Part shown: positions 12,531 through 23,174 of the stretch, one piece after another
Position numbering within the stretch: the stretch's first letter is position 1
How the letters are laid out: each line of letters begins with the position of its first letter
NCBI GenBank assembly: GCA_963995505.1
Contig: OZ023198.1
Location: 930,001-994,000, forward strand
Direction of reading: 5' to 3'
Source of the DNA: Hypericum androsaemum
Lineage: Eukaryota > Streptophyta > Magnoliopsida > Malpighiales > Hypericaceae
DNA: 64,000 bases
The notes under the pieces: generated by a model
Database searches by the model: none
The model's input: the letters and a program-made list of their open reading frames with translations, nothing else
Told to the model about the DNA's origin: nothing
Made by a program: the position numbers and the translations under genes

Positions 12531-13713
12531 CAGAATCATCCTGTTATAGCGGTGACTCCAATCTTTGGTTTGTTCAGTTTCCGTCTCATCCATATTCAAC
12601 ACTTATTGTCATCAAAATTTTGTGGAATGTATACTTTGTACATAATAGATTTGACTTCAGAGATTTCAATTATTGTTTTTGACGGTTAACACAATATTTC
12701 TGGTTTTATTTGGTTGTTTTTCATTCCTTTTCTCAAATGCTGTTCTCCTAACTAATATGAGACAAATCTATCGATTGTACGGAGTTAAAATTATAAAAAT
12801 GTGATTACAGTTTAACCACTTTTTGTTAGTTTATTTTTCCAAAAAAGAGTTTTCAAATTTTATAGAGACCTCATGTCAACTGATGGCAACTGATGATGGA
12901 GGTGTACGAGAGGGGTTAGTTTTCTAGAATCTACAAATAATTTTTTTTGGTTTTGAATTTTGTACGCATTTAATTTTGTAATAAAAATATTGGATAGACA
13001 ATTACACACTATCGTACAAAACATAAACTGAAGGACCTCGATTGGTAAACGTGGCCCAAGCAGAAGCGCAAGGCTTCTGTGGGCTTGGACATCGAGACGC
13101 ATCTTGACACTAATTGCAATTGGCATGTCAAAATATGATCTATCTTTTTTCTTTCTTTCTATTTTAGCTTATTATTGTTGGATCATATTTTTTTGGGACG
13201 ATTTATTCTATAGCATTTTTTTAAATAATTATAAGGTTTTAATTTAAGACTTTTTTAATTAGATATAAGTTATTTACCACTTAAACCAACAAGCAATAAT
13301 ATTATTTGATATCTCTTGACATTAATGTCATAAAAATGAAATATAAGCCAACCCAGAATACCTCTGTTTCTCAGTCTCATCAGTTGGACCGCACCGTTCG
13401 GACCATATTTTTATATAAAATATTTGATTAAATAATTATATTTACTAGTAAAATATTTATCAAAGATTAAAAGCATAATTTAATTTACCAAAACTCAAAA
13501 AGATATATTTTTTCAGAAAGAATAATTTGCTATTGGCCTTGGATTTTTGGAACCGGCTAGTAATATTCTGCTTTTTTTTAATTACAAAAACTCAGTTAGC
13601 TACTTTATCACCAAACACTTACATCAACTGCTGATAGATTTATGTTAATTATGACAAACTAGGAGCAAATATGTACCATTTAATTTTGAAAACTTTTACT
13701 ATCTTAGTAGTAT

Positions 13714-13716
<3 letters not shown>
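12531..13716. other. intergenic, nothing seen
   Basis: AT-rich sequence without readable genes or paired repeats, ending in an AT microsatellite. Confidence 0.5.

Positions 13717-13762
<46 letters not shown>
13717..13762. repeat. (AT)n microsatellite
   Basis: Uninterrupted AT dinucleotide run of about 45 bp. Its end supplies part of the left target duplication (TATATAATT) of the adjacent MULE, so the element inserted at the edge of the microsatellite. Confidence 0.9.
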
Positions 13763-13766
<4 letters not shown>

Positions 13767-14077
13767 GGGAAAAGTCTACTTTAGTACCCTGTGGTATAGC
13801 CCAAAATTACTTTAGTACCCTGTGGTAAAAAACTGACCAATCGAGTCATACTTATTCTAATTAACATCAAAAAGGTCCACGGGCAGCTGCCCGGAGCTGC
13901 CCGGAACAACCCGAGCCCTGCCCGGCCAATTGGACAAGCCACATCATCAAAATATGATGACGTGACATCTCCACCTTCTCCTATCTCCTTTTCCCCTCTC
14001 TCTCCTCCTCCTCCTTCTTCTTTTTCTTCTTCTTCCTCCTCCTAAAACCGATGAAGGCCACCGCCTCATCGCAGTAA

Positions 14078-14581
14078 TATTCCAAAGACGAAGACTCAGC
14101 TTCTGAAGAAAAGCAAACCAACTCCTTCACCAACAACAACAACAACAGTGGCCTTTCACAAACTCCACCGCCCACAACAACCGCCGCCACCTCATCCCCG
14201 ACGCTGCCAACTTCCGCCGCCGCACAACTCAACGCCAACATCGAAAATGACCCTTCACTGTTTCGATTCGCCGACAATCACGCAGTTTCGTCAATCCCCT
14301 CCACCAACTTCGCCGATACCATGGGCGCCGTGGCTCCGCCGTATCACGACATGCCGGGCAACACGTGTCAACGGAGTGGCATTAGTACGTTGGACTATCC
14401 TCGGAACCCTACAATCGGCAATGTCTCTCATGCTACTACAGGTGACGGTATTATAAGATTTGGTACTAACGTCGGAGCTGGTGGCGATGTGTCTCTGACC
14501 TTGGGGCTACGCCACGCAGGGAACACGCCGGAGAAGGGTTCCGGATCGCCGGCATTCACCGTTAGAGACTTTGGAGGATGA
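14078..14581 (+). pseudogene. captured 3' fragment of a BEL1-like homeobox gene
   Basis: One open frame of 167 codons runs from just after a stop at 14075-14077 to TGA at 14579-14581. It has the low-complexity C-terminal region of plant BEL1-like (BLH) TALE homeodomain proteins. It begins with an acidic Ser-rich segment (SKDEDSASEEKQTNS), then an Asn/Thr/Pro-rich stretch, then RFADNHAVSS. It ends with the hallmark VSLTLGLRHAGNTPEK (the ZIBEL-type SLTLGL motif) and FTVRDFGG. The homeodomain, SKY and BELL domains are absent, so this is only the last coding exon portion. It lies wholly inside a MULE, so capture by the transposon is the simplest explanation. Family assignment rests on motif recognition. 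Confidence 0.75.
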
Positions 14582-14937
14582 TGAAATTGATTTATTGAAC
14601 ATAAAATCCCATATACACAGAGCAATCGCCTCATGTCGTGCGAGAAGCTGGAACGGGCAGAAAACTGGGTAGGGACTGTAGCGGCGAACCGCGACCCCGA
14701 CGATGATGATTCTGCAAGGTGGGGATCCGCGACGACGACCACAATGATGACCCTGACGACGACGATTCTGCTTGGCGGCAAACCGCAACGACGACCCCGA
14801 TGACCTCGACCATGACGATGATGCTTCTGCTGCGTGGGGATCCGCGATGACGACCGTAACAATGACCCCGATGACGACGATTCTGCTGAGGGGCGAGCGA
14901 CGAATTGTGATGAGGCGGTGGCCTTCATCGATTTTAG

Positions 14938-15031
14938 GAGGAGGAGGAGGAGGAGGAGGAGGAAGAAGAAGAAGAAGAAGAAGAAGAAGAAGAAGAAGAA
15001 GAAGAAGAAGAAGAAGAAGGAGGAGGAGGAG
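14938..15031. repeat. (GGA)n/(GAA)n trinucleotide tract
   Basis: Purine-only tract of GGA then GAA repeats inside the right arm of the MULE. A shorter complementary tract (TCC/TTC) stands in the left arm near 13995-14042, so the tract is part of the inverted repeat that has expanded on one side. Confidence 0.85.
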
Positions 15032-15263
15032 AGAGGGGAAACGGAGATAGGAGAAGGTGGAGATGCCACGTCATCATATTTTGATGATGTGGCTTGTCCA
15101 GTTGGCCGGGCAGGGCTCGGGCACCTCCGGGCAGCTGCCCATGGACCTTTTTGATGTTAATTAGAATAAGTATGACCCGATTGGTCAATTTTTTACCACA
15201 GTGTACTAAAGTGATTTTGGGCTATACCACAGGGTACTAAAGTGGACTTTTCCCTATATAATT

Positions 15264-16311
15264 TGATATATTAGACAGTTAAGTTAAGAATTTTTTTCTA
15301 TATGTATATGATGGACTTGTAATAGTTTATTCTGATTGCCATTTATTCTAATCGACATTTTGTTTTTAAATTTTGTTACAAATTTTTATTATCCGACAAT
15401 GTTATTGATCATTTATATAGGTTTATACAAAAAAAAAATTTATGTCCAATTAGATAACTTTTGAAATAAAATTATTAAATGTCATGAATATTAGAAATAA
15501 ATTTAAATAATAAATTCTTATCTCATATGAAACAATGAAATGACCGTAGGAAAAAAAAATCAAATCAAAAAATAAATAAAGATAACGCACAATAAAAAAA
15601 TATTATAAACTATATATATTTTTTGCGGGATTAAACTATAATTATGTTACTATACTAATAACATAACTACTTACTTTATTCTTTCACCAAATACTGAAAT
15701 TAAACATTTCGAAGGAATAGCAATGGGTATGATAAAATAATAGTCTATAGAATTCAAATTCATATCCTAAATTTAGACCAAGATCTCACCTTAGATCCAG
15801 TGTAAGGATCGAGACCTGTCCTACTCATAAATGTAAACTATTAAAAAAAATACATTTACATCTATCTCTATTTCGCCATTCAACACACTATAAAATACTA
15901 ATACTTAATTTTAAGTTAAAAAGTGGATAATCTTTTCCAGAGAATGACCAATTTTTATACAGAAAGTTGTTTGAAATAGAACGGATCGAAATCGTAATTT
16001 GAGCATATAGTTGGGACCAGATGATAATTTGCCCGAAAAGAGAACCACAAACCTAATCGCAGCCGTACACATTTGTTTCAATCCCACGTGTCACAATCTG
16101 ACCCCCTATTTCACAAACTCCTCAAATACACCATACTTGCACCCAATCGACTCACCACCCAGTCTGAGTGAGTGAGGAGGTACTTCCTATGTAAAGAAGT
16201 GGATAGGACTCACAACAGCCCCTCCCTCCCTCCTCCTCTCTTTCCCTTCCCTTCCCTTCCCAACCCTCTAAACAGATAACAAACCAAATCCTCTTCCAAC
16301 CTCAAAACCCT

Positions 16312-16314
<3 letters not shown>
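15264..16314. other. intergenic and EF-Tu promoter region
   Basis: AT-rich spacer. The last 250 bp become CT-rich (CTTCCCTTCCCTTCCC near 16245), which suits the 5' UTR or promoter of the plastid EF-Tu gene. Nothing else was recognised. Confidence 0.5.

Positions 16315-16345
<31 letters not shown>
16315..16345. repeat. (GA)n microsatellite abutting EF-Tu start codon
   Basis: About 15 GA units end exactly at the base before the ATG at 16346, so the tract forms the end of the 5' UTR. Confidence 0.9.
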
Positions 16346-16353
<8 letters not shown>

Positions 16354-16780
16354 AATCTCAAGCAGAGTAGTGGCAACCACCTCCACCTCCTCAAACCTTC
16401 TCTATTCCCATTCTACCCCTACCCCAACCCCTTCCCCCCGCCGGCTCCTCCTCACCCCAAAGTCCCTCCTCTCCTCCCCCGCCTTCGTCTCCGCCGCTGC
16501 CCCCTCCCGCTCCTCCCGCTTCGTCGCCCGCGCTGCCCGCGGCAAGTTCGAGCGCAAGAAGCCCCACGTCAACATCGGCACCATCGGCCACGTCGACCAC
16601 GGTAAGACCACCCTCACCGCCGCCCTCACCATGGCCCTCGCCGCCGTCGGCAACTCCGCCCCCAAGAAGTACGACGAGATCGACGCCGCCCCGGAGGAGC
16701 GCGCCAGGGGAATCACCATCAACACCGCCCACGTGGAGTACGAGACGGAGAACCGCCACTACGCCCACGTGGACTGCCCC

Positions 16781-16821
<41 letters not shown>

Positions 16822-17761
16822 TCAGATGGACGGCGCCATCCTCGTCGTCTCCGGCGCCGACGGCCCCATGCCCCAGACGAAGGAGCACATCCTCCTCGCC
16901 AAGCAGGTTGGGGTTCCCAATGTTGTTGTGTTCATGAACAAGCAGGACCAGGTCGACGACGAGGAGCTGCTCGAGCTCGTCGAGCTCGAGATCCGCGAGC
17001 TTCTCTCGTCGTACGAGTTCCCCGGAGACGAGGTCCCCATCATCTCCGGGTCCGCGCTGCTCGCCCTCGAGGCGCTGCTCGCGAACCCGGGGATCAAGCG
17101 GGGGGAGAGCCAGTGGGTGGATAAGATTTACCAGCTCATGGACTCCGTGGACACCTACATTCCCGTCCCGCAGCGGCAGACTGAGCTGCCGTTCCTGATG
17201 GCGATCGAGGACGTGTTCTCCATCACGGGGCGTGGGACCGTTGCCACGGGGAGGATTGAGAGGGGGGTGGTTAAGATTGGAGACACGCTGGACCTTGTAG
17301 GGCTGAGGGAGACTCGACCCACGACTGTGACGGGGGTTGAGATGTTCCAGAAGACGTTGGACGACGCCATGGCCGGGGACAATGTGGGGGTGCTGCTGAG
17401 AGGTATCCTCAAGGAGGATATCCAGAGGGGGATGGTGTTGGCCAAGCCCGGGACGATCACCCCTCACACCAAGTTTGAGGCCATTGTGTATGTGTTGAAG
17501 AAGGAGGAAGGGGGCAGGCATTCCCCGTTCTTCTCGGGTTACAAGCCGCAGTTTTACATGAGAACTACTGATGTGACGGGCAAGGTGGTTCAGATTATGA
17601 ACGACAAGGACGAGGAGTCCAAGATGGTCATGCCTGGCGACAGGGTAAAGATAATCGTGGAGCTGATCATGCCCGTGGCTTGCGAACAAGGGCTGAGGTT
17701 TGCTATCCGGGAAGGTGGGAGGACAGTCGGCGCTGGTGTCATTCAGTCTATTCTTGCGTAG
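16346..17761 (+). CDS. tufA: plastid translation elongation factor EF-Tu, nuclear-encoded
   Basis: Intronless gene of 471 residues. EF-Tu is the GTPase that delivers aminoacyl-tRNA to the chloroplast ribosome. Residues 1 to about 64 form a Ser/Thr/Arg-rich transit peptide ([13 protein letters not shown]...RFVARAARG), and the mature protein begins near [15 protein letters not shown]. GTPase motifs are complete: GHVDHGKT at 81-88, RGIT at 121-124, DCPGH at 143-147, NKQD at 198-201 and SAL at 236-238. Domains 2 and 3 follow, with [18 protein letters not shown] and the C-terminal [18 protein letters not shown]. The length and the acidic insert after NKQD ([11 protein letters not shown]) match plant and green-algal TufA. 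The first two thirds use C or G at almost all third positions, unlike nearby genes. The frame is intact; the ATG follows a GA tract. Confidence 0.97.
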
Positions 17762-18903
17762 TATGAGGCGAGCGCTCGCCCGTTGGCCGCAGGATGATGC
17801 AGGTGGCATTGCGGGTTTTCGTTTGTATTATGGTTTTAAGTTTTATCCGATTAGTTGCTGCCCTTGTTAGTTGAATGAACTTCCCATGGACAAGAAATGT
17901 CATATATTTGCAGTTTTGTTCTTCCTTGCTGTGCCACTTTTCTCTCCTATTTTGTCTGGCTGTTCCTAACCTTATAACCTCAATTTGATTCTACATTTGC
18001 ATTTGTTTTTGGTTACTTGTAGTAATCGACTTGATGGTTCAGATGAAGTTATTTCTTCGAGGAGCAATATTTATTTTGAGGCTTCAAGTCATTAGTTTTA
18101 CCAGTGGGATTATTGATCTTAGAAGGAAACCACGATAACATCTTGCTCTGTTATGGCCTGCTTTCTCTGTTCAAGGAGCAATCAGTTAAATTCTTAGGAT
18201 TCGAATTCAATATCTTTGAATAAACTATAACAATGACAGCATCGACCACCTTAAGGTAGCATCAAAGTTTTAACAGGGATACATTTTTTAGATTAAGCTA
18301 GAATACCGAAGTTTTAACACATCTACGTTTTTAAGATTTGAACTCGAGATCTTTAGTTTAGCTAGAATAACGATAACATCAACTTCGCCATTCTACTCTT
18401 ACGCTCAAAGTGGATTGTCTGGAGACTGTATGGTCCTCGAGGCAGCAACAAAATTGTGAAGTAAATGAAGGAACTGACCATTTTTCGGAAGCATGTATTA
18501 CATCAAATTCGAACGAGTTCAGTTTTAATCTTGGTGCCCAAAAGAGGAAAGTAGATTGCCTTTTTGCCGTTAATCTGTATTTTTCCAATCCGCTTATTCC
18601 AAAGAGAACACAAGCAAGTTCAGGAACTGGAAGCTAAGCTTAGCTTAAAGCGCACACATAAAACCGGAATAATGGTGATTGTTCATCGTTATTTTACAAT
18701 ATTCAATCTCGAAATCTATATTTCTGTAGACAATAATTACATGTTCCATCTGCTTACAGACTTCGTCCCTCATCAATCTTTCCCAGGTACTCTATCTCGC
18801 CACCATCTGACAGCCGCCGGTTTCGACAGGTACCAGAACTGAAGCACCATCTGATGGAGGCCTTCTGCACCTTGTGGAATTCATCAGCTCAATGAGCTAC
18901 GCT
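17762..18903. other. EF-Tu 3' flank and spacer to Di19
   Basis: This contains the 3' UTRs of two convergent genes: EF-Tu on the plus strand and Di19 on the minus strand. Near 18190-18370 there is an imperfect repeat of TTTAACA..TACATTTTTTAGATT and related sequence. Short open frames near 18400-18640 look fortuitous. Confidence 0.5.
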
Positions 18904-21000
18904 CTAGAAGATCGATGATGCAATCAATTGTCGAACAAAAGCTGCACGATGCCTCCTCTCTTCGCAGTCCACCCCATTATTTCTGTCGAGAGAAGAGGGC
19001 TCATCTCTGAAATCACGAAAACTTTGGCACGGGCATTATGAGCGAGAACAACAATCAATATCTTCATTCTATTTGAAATTTATCCATTTTCAAATGAAAT
19101 AAAAGAACGAGCTTAAGCGAAAAATTGAAGGTCAAAGACTTGATGATCACAAATCTATTATGTTTACCTCTTTGAAGTGCTTGATAGTGAGGAGCTATTG
19201 CCAGAAGATTCACTGGGCAGTTTTTGCTTAGGCGCTGGATCGGACATATGGCTAAGAAAGGGTGATAATAGTGGATCAGGTGCAGATTCATGTGCATTTC
19301 CCTTTCCATTAATAGAAGAACCAAGAAAAGAGCTCAGTTCCTTCCCGAGCATAGCTGAACTTGTAATCCAGAGGCCGGATGTTTTAGATTTTCTCCTGAA
19401 CTGCATGGTGTAGCAGTAGAATTTATGGCCCGATACTTCATTTAGCTTGAGAAATTTAAGACTAACTACAACAATTTCAGGTCATGACGATGGAGAAGTA
19501 CCTTCAATGAACTTGTGTGGTTTGTAGTAAAATGACCGATGACATCTTTTCCTAGGTTTGCTGCACAAAGTGGACAGACCTGCCTCAACAGCAACCATAG
19601 CAGCTATCAAATTTGTGCATGAGAGATTTGAATGCGATAAAAACGTTGTGCGGGGAGCGGCATACCGCATTTTTAAACTCGAATCCGTGGTCTTCTTGTA
19701 AGTGGCTGCGAAGAACCACCACTTCGATGTCTATGTCGCATAAGGGGCAAGCGATGCAAACTCTGGCGTCGTCATCTACAACTGAAACATCTATCCAAAA
19801 AATGATTAAACGTGAAAACGTTGATAGAGCAATGTAAAGTAAAAAAAAGATCCAGGGAACTGAGGCAAGTCAAAAGAAAATACAGAACATCTGCCTTCTC
19901 ATGAGAATCTCTAAGTTCGTGTGATTTCGAGAGAATGATACATCTTACTGAAAAAATTGAGATTGTTCAATGAGGGTTTCTCGCAAAACTGACTATTTCA
20001 AAGCATCCACATTGTCTTCTAGTTGCTCTGATGGCTTGATCTAATCCCAAATCGAATCTAGAGTACCTTAACTTGCAGTTGGCACACCATCTCCGATCAA
20101 TGCCATCACTCGCATTGCCTCTTTTCCTAGAAACTTCTCACAAATTACTAGCCAATTCAACCCCTCTCTACCAGGAATTCATAGCTACGGGCACCCGGAA
20201 AGCCAGTCAACCTAACAGTCAGTAACTCAGCTGTACAGGACTTGCCTTCAATTTCCGTCTCCTCGTCGCACGACTCCTCCTCATCAGATGCATCCTCAAA
20301 CTTAATGTTAAGTACATTAGCCAAAGGTTTCGTTTCAACCTTTTCCCGATGCTTCAACTTCGAGGTATCCGATGAATTGGACGAGAGGTTTCTTTTTCCA
20401 CATGAAAGTTTCAACTTTTCCAGGGAAAGTTTCAAGCTTTCCAGCTTAGATGAACTCCGTGTAGAGTTCTTCGGCCTCGCCAAAGCCTTTTCCATCCTAG
20501 GTACACGCCAATCCAACTCTCACTGCATTCTACATCCCCAGTAGTACTTCCTTCCCCTTCTTCTGTCCCGTAATTACTGCTTCCACTGCACTCACTCATA
20601 CTGGTCGTAACTACCTGTTATTCGGACACCAAGCTAATCTCGGTTCGAGTCGGGGCTTTTATGATTAGCCTCCTTGCAACCCTAGTTCTTCTTAAATAAA
20701 CCCGATTATTAAGTTGGGCCTAATTTATTGTTGGTAATAACAGAGAAGCTTCCAGAACTAGCATTAACTAATTTTTTAGAGGATAATCTCCAGACCAAAC
20801 AGGAAATCTAGGAATTCCTGATTGGCAATTACTAGAGTTCAACTCATACTAGGACAATTACGCTGTTAGTGAGTTGCAAGAACAACAATTAGTTAGTTAC
20901 CGTGTTGGTGGTTGATGTTGTTGCTGTTATGTCTGGAGGAGAGGGCAAAAGGGAGGTTCTTGGAAGAGTGGACTCTGGCCGCCCAGAAACCGACGTCCAT
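18904..21000 (-). CDS. Di19 family zinc-finger protein (drought-induced 19)
   Basis: Five exons on the minus strand, all with GT/AG introns and matching phases: 20901-21000, 19666-19781, 19502-19579, 19168-19400 and 18904-19006, giving 209 residues. The start MDVGFWAARVHSSKNL matches the conserved Di19 N-terminus. Two atypical Cys2-His2-type fingers follow: CPLCDIDIEVVVLRSHLQ and VCPLCAANLGKDVIGHF...NH. Then come the basic FRRKSKTSGLW, the DPLLSPFLSHM block, and the terminal helix EERRHRAAFVRQLIASSIF, which is typical of the Di19 C-terminal domain. Family members are nuclear, stress-responsive DNA-binding proteins in ABA, drought and salt responses. Intron 1 (19782-20900, about 1.1 kb) contains unrelated coding-like sequence. 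All exons are open, so the gene is probably functional. Confidence 0.88.
19967..20599 (-). pseudogene. broken gene nested in Di19 intron 1, family unknown
   Basis: Three successive coding-like segments lie in different frames on the minus strand, same strand as the host gene. The first starts at ATG 20599: MSECSGSSNYGTEEGEG then GDVECSES. The second covers about 20516-20157: LDWRVPRMEKALARPKN, a Ser/Lys/Leu-rich part, then an acidic run DASDEEESCDEETEIEG and LLTVRLTGFPGARSYEF. The third ends at 19967: GIDRRWCANCKLRYSRFDLG, LDQAIRATRRQCGCFEIV, stop. The Cys pairs (CANC, CGC) suggest a small metal-binding C-terminus. The pieces read like one protein with two frameshifts, or exons of a nested gene with introns I could not place. 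I do not recognise the family. Confidence 0.5.
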
Positions 21001-21908
21001 TATTTGGCTGCGGCGGCGGTGACAGGTCAGCTTCCGGTGCCGGGGGGTTTAGGAGTGAGTGTGTTATTACAGGGGCGGGGAGGAGAGAGATTGTGGTCCC
21101 TTCGTGTTGGGTTCCTTTCCTCTGGCTTCTTTATATTGCGCCCTGAAAAGCCAATCCAAGCTAACTCCCACGATTACCGACACGTGGCATATGATTTCTC
21201 CGTCTTACTATTTAGATTCGAATATTGTCGGACGATTTACTCAATTATTTTTTTACGTTTATTAGACTTACATTCAAGATTCTAAAAAAAACTTAAATGC
21301 AAGAGTCCAAATTAGAGTCTCGAATACATTTTTGTATTTGAAACATGGTCAAATTGGCTTGTATGGGTTGGTGAGAAACATGGCCAAAGTTGTTTAATAC
21401 ATTTTTGTACTTTTGTTTATCGGCCCAAATAAAAACTTGGTTAAATTAGGATTTTGAAGTTTCACACTCTATTATACTAATACATTTTGGTCCTTTGTTT
21501 ATTGAGTGGCGATAATTTAAATAATTGAAATTAGCATGTATCATCTTTATTTGTTTATTGAGATTAAAAAATTTGTAACCCAATAGTACAACGTATTATA
21601 AATATTTATGAACTCCAAAGTTTAAACTCTTTTATGTATCATGGTGTAAAATTTATCGTTTAAAGAAATCATCGATGCCATCTAATAATACTTTAACCTA
21701 AAAAGTTCTAGATTTGAATGCTCGTATGAGTCAGATTTGACACATTCAAGTTTCTTATTCTTAATAGATTGGAAGCTAATCAAGTAATTAAATATTAGGT
21801 CAGTTGGATATCAAATATTTCTTCAAGAAAAGTCGATATAGAAAGAAAAGAGAACAAGACAAAAACTGGACGGGAAATTAATCCAAAGTCTTTAACGAGA
21901 CAACCTAA
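21001..21908. other. Di19 promoter and spacer
   Basis: The first 200 bp are GC-rich (5' UTR and promoter of Di19); the rest is AT-rich. No further gene was seen. The plus-strand open frame at 20902-21285 is the antisense of Di19 exon 1 and its leader. Confidence 0.55.
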
Positions 21909-23174
21909 CTGTTAGGGCAGCGGAAGCGTAAACACGGATATGTAGAACACCCATAACAAATAGTACGAGAGATAGGAAGAATCGAGGACACACGATATTA
22001 CGTGGTTCGGTCGAATGACCTACTCCACGGGGCCGAGACGATCATCACTATAATATGTGGAGATACATGGTACATAAGTCATAGGCGAGGCGGTGCCTCA
22101 AGCCTAACTCTCTCGTGCCTATACTACCATTGCGTTATGCAAAGACCTAGATCAAAGAACATCTAACCCCTACTCTCCTATATATAGAGGACAAGTCCAA
22201 TATATTCCTCAACAGGAATTAGAGTTCTATTCTAATTAGGAATTTGGGACAAATCCTAACAATCTCCACCTTGGACCAAATTCCAAAATCAATCGTCTTT
22301 TCAAGCTTCAAGCTCATCGTCCACATCAGACCATCTTCACTGTGTGTCTCTTCCTGTAAGCTCAATCATCGCAGGGCCCAGCTAACAATGCTTCTCCGAG
22401 ACAACCATGGCTCCTTGCCAACCATGCCTCCACGAAACAACCATAGCTCGCTATCCATGTCTCCGCGAATCCCAACTCTACTCACACCATTCATGTCAAG
22501 CCTTTGCTCCCTCATACGAACCAACCTCATATGACCTGAGCTTTTGCCAACTCCTTCAGACCCATTGATGTGACTCCATCTACAATAATGTGCTTCACTA
22601 ACTTGTAGGTATTTCCTTTCACCCTTCATCCCTACCATCGCATCCTTCTCTACCTTCATTAGCATACCTTTATAACTATCACTGTTATAATCCAAGGTCC
22701 CTAATGAAAAGAGATTACCAGGATGCATTGGACTTGATAAGACAGAAAGCCAGTCACCATCCGACCCGTCTGAATATGTGGCCATGGTTGTGGATGCCAA
22801 TCCCTCCTCGTTGTCTTGATCCCTAGTTCGTCCTGGATAGTCCCCTTCATGTGCCCTTCTCCGCACTTGAAACCACTTCCATTGAACTTCTTTGACTCCG
22901 ACCTGGATCCTCTTCCACAACCCAGCTGGTGGCTCCTCATCATCCGCCAATCACAAGCGAATCTTCCCTACTGCCTTAGCCTCCAACTCTTCCCACTCTT
23001 GCTCCTCCATCTTCTCGGACTTCTTCTCCGAGAGCGCGATAACCATCCCTTACTGCACGAGGAGATCCCTGACACGCCTTTGCCATAACCCGAAATTCAA
23101 TGAACCATCGAACTTCACAAGAGCAAACTTCGCGCCATGATTCGACATCCTCCAACCTTAGCTCTTGATACCAC
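21909..23174 (-). mobile_element. decayed Copia element with one LTR
   Basis: In minus orientation the order is: a methionine-tRNA-type primer site (TGGTATCAAGAGC, complement at 23162-23174), gag/pol remnants, a polypurine tract (CCAAGGTGGAGA, complement near 22262-22273), and a 352-bp LTR at 21909-22260 beginning TGTTAGGATTTG. Coding remnants include a damaged zinc knuckle region and ASTTMATYSDGSDGDWLSVL, the same linker seen in the Copia copy at 28254-28310. Numerous stops interrupt the frame. The 5' LTR expected beyond 23176 is missing, so the element is truncated there. Confidence 0.75.

Larger units (their letters stand above)
13767..15254. mobile_element. MULE family 1, copy B (Pack-MULE with BEL1-like fragment)
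   Basis: Terminal inverted repeats start GGGAAAAGTCTACTTTAGTA and end with the complement TACTAAAGTGGACTTTTCCC. The 9-bp duplications TATATAATT are perfect at 13758-13766 and 15255-15263. The arms extend about 300 bp: GGGCAGCTGCCCGG, the CATCATCAAAATATGATGACGTG palindromic zone (abridged) and AAGGCCACCGCCTCATC all recur inverted at 14910-15140. The centre carries a fragment of a homeobox gene (see 14078-14581). It is followed by several imperfect tandem units of about 60 bp containing GATGATTCTGC and GGGGATCCGCGA (14700-14890), then a long purine-rich trinucleotide tract. No transposase gene is present. Confidence 0.88.

Noticed and set aside
14428..15188. Open frames with long poly-Ser, poly-Phe, poly-Arg or poly-Lys
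   Set aside because: Translations of the GGA/GAA tract in the MULE arm.
16391..17809. Long minus-strand open frame (over 470 codons) opposite EF-Tu
   Set aside because: It is the antisense of a GC3-rich gene. The sense frame has every EF-Tu motif, and the antisense protein is low-complexity His/Leu/Val/Gly-rich.
20902..21285. Plus-strand open frame of 127 codons
   Set aside because: It is antisense to Di19 exon 1 and its leader.
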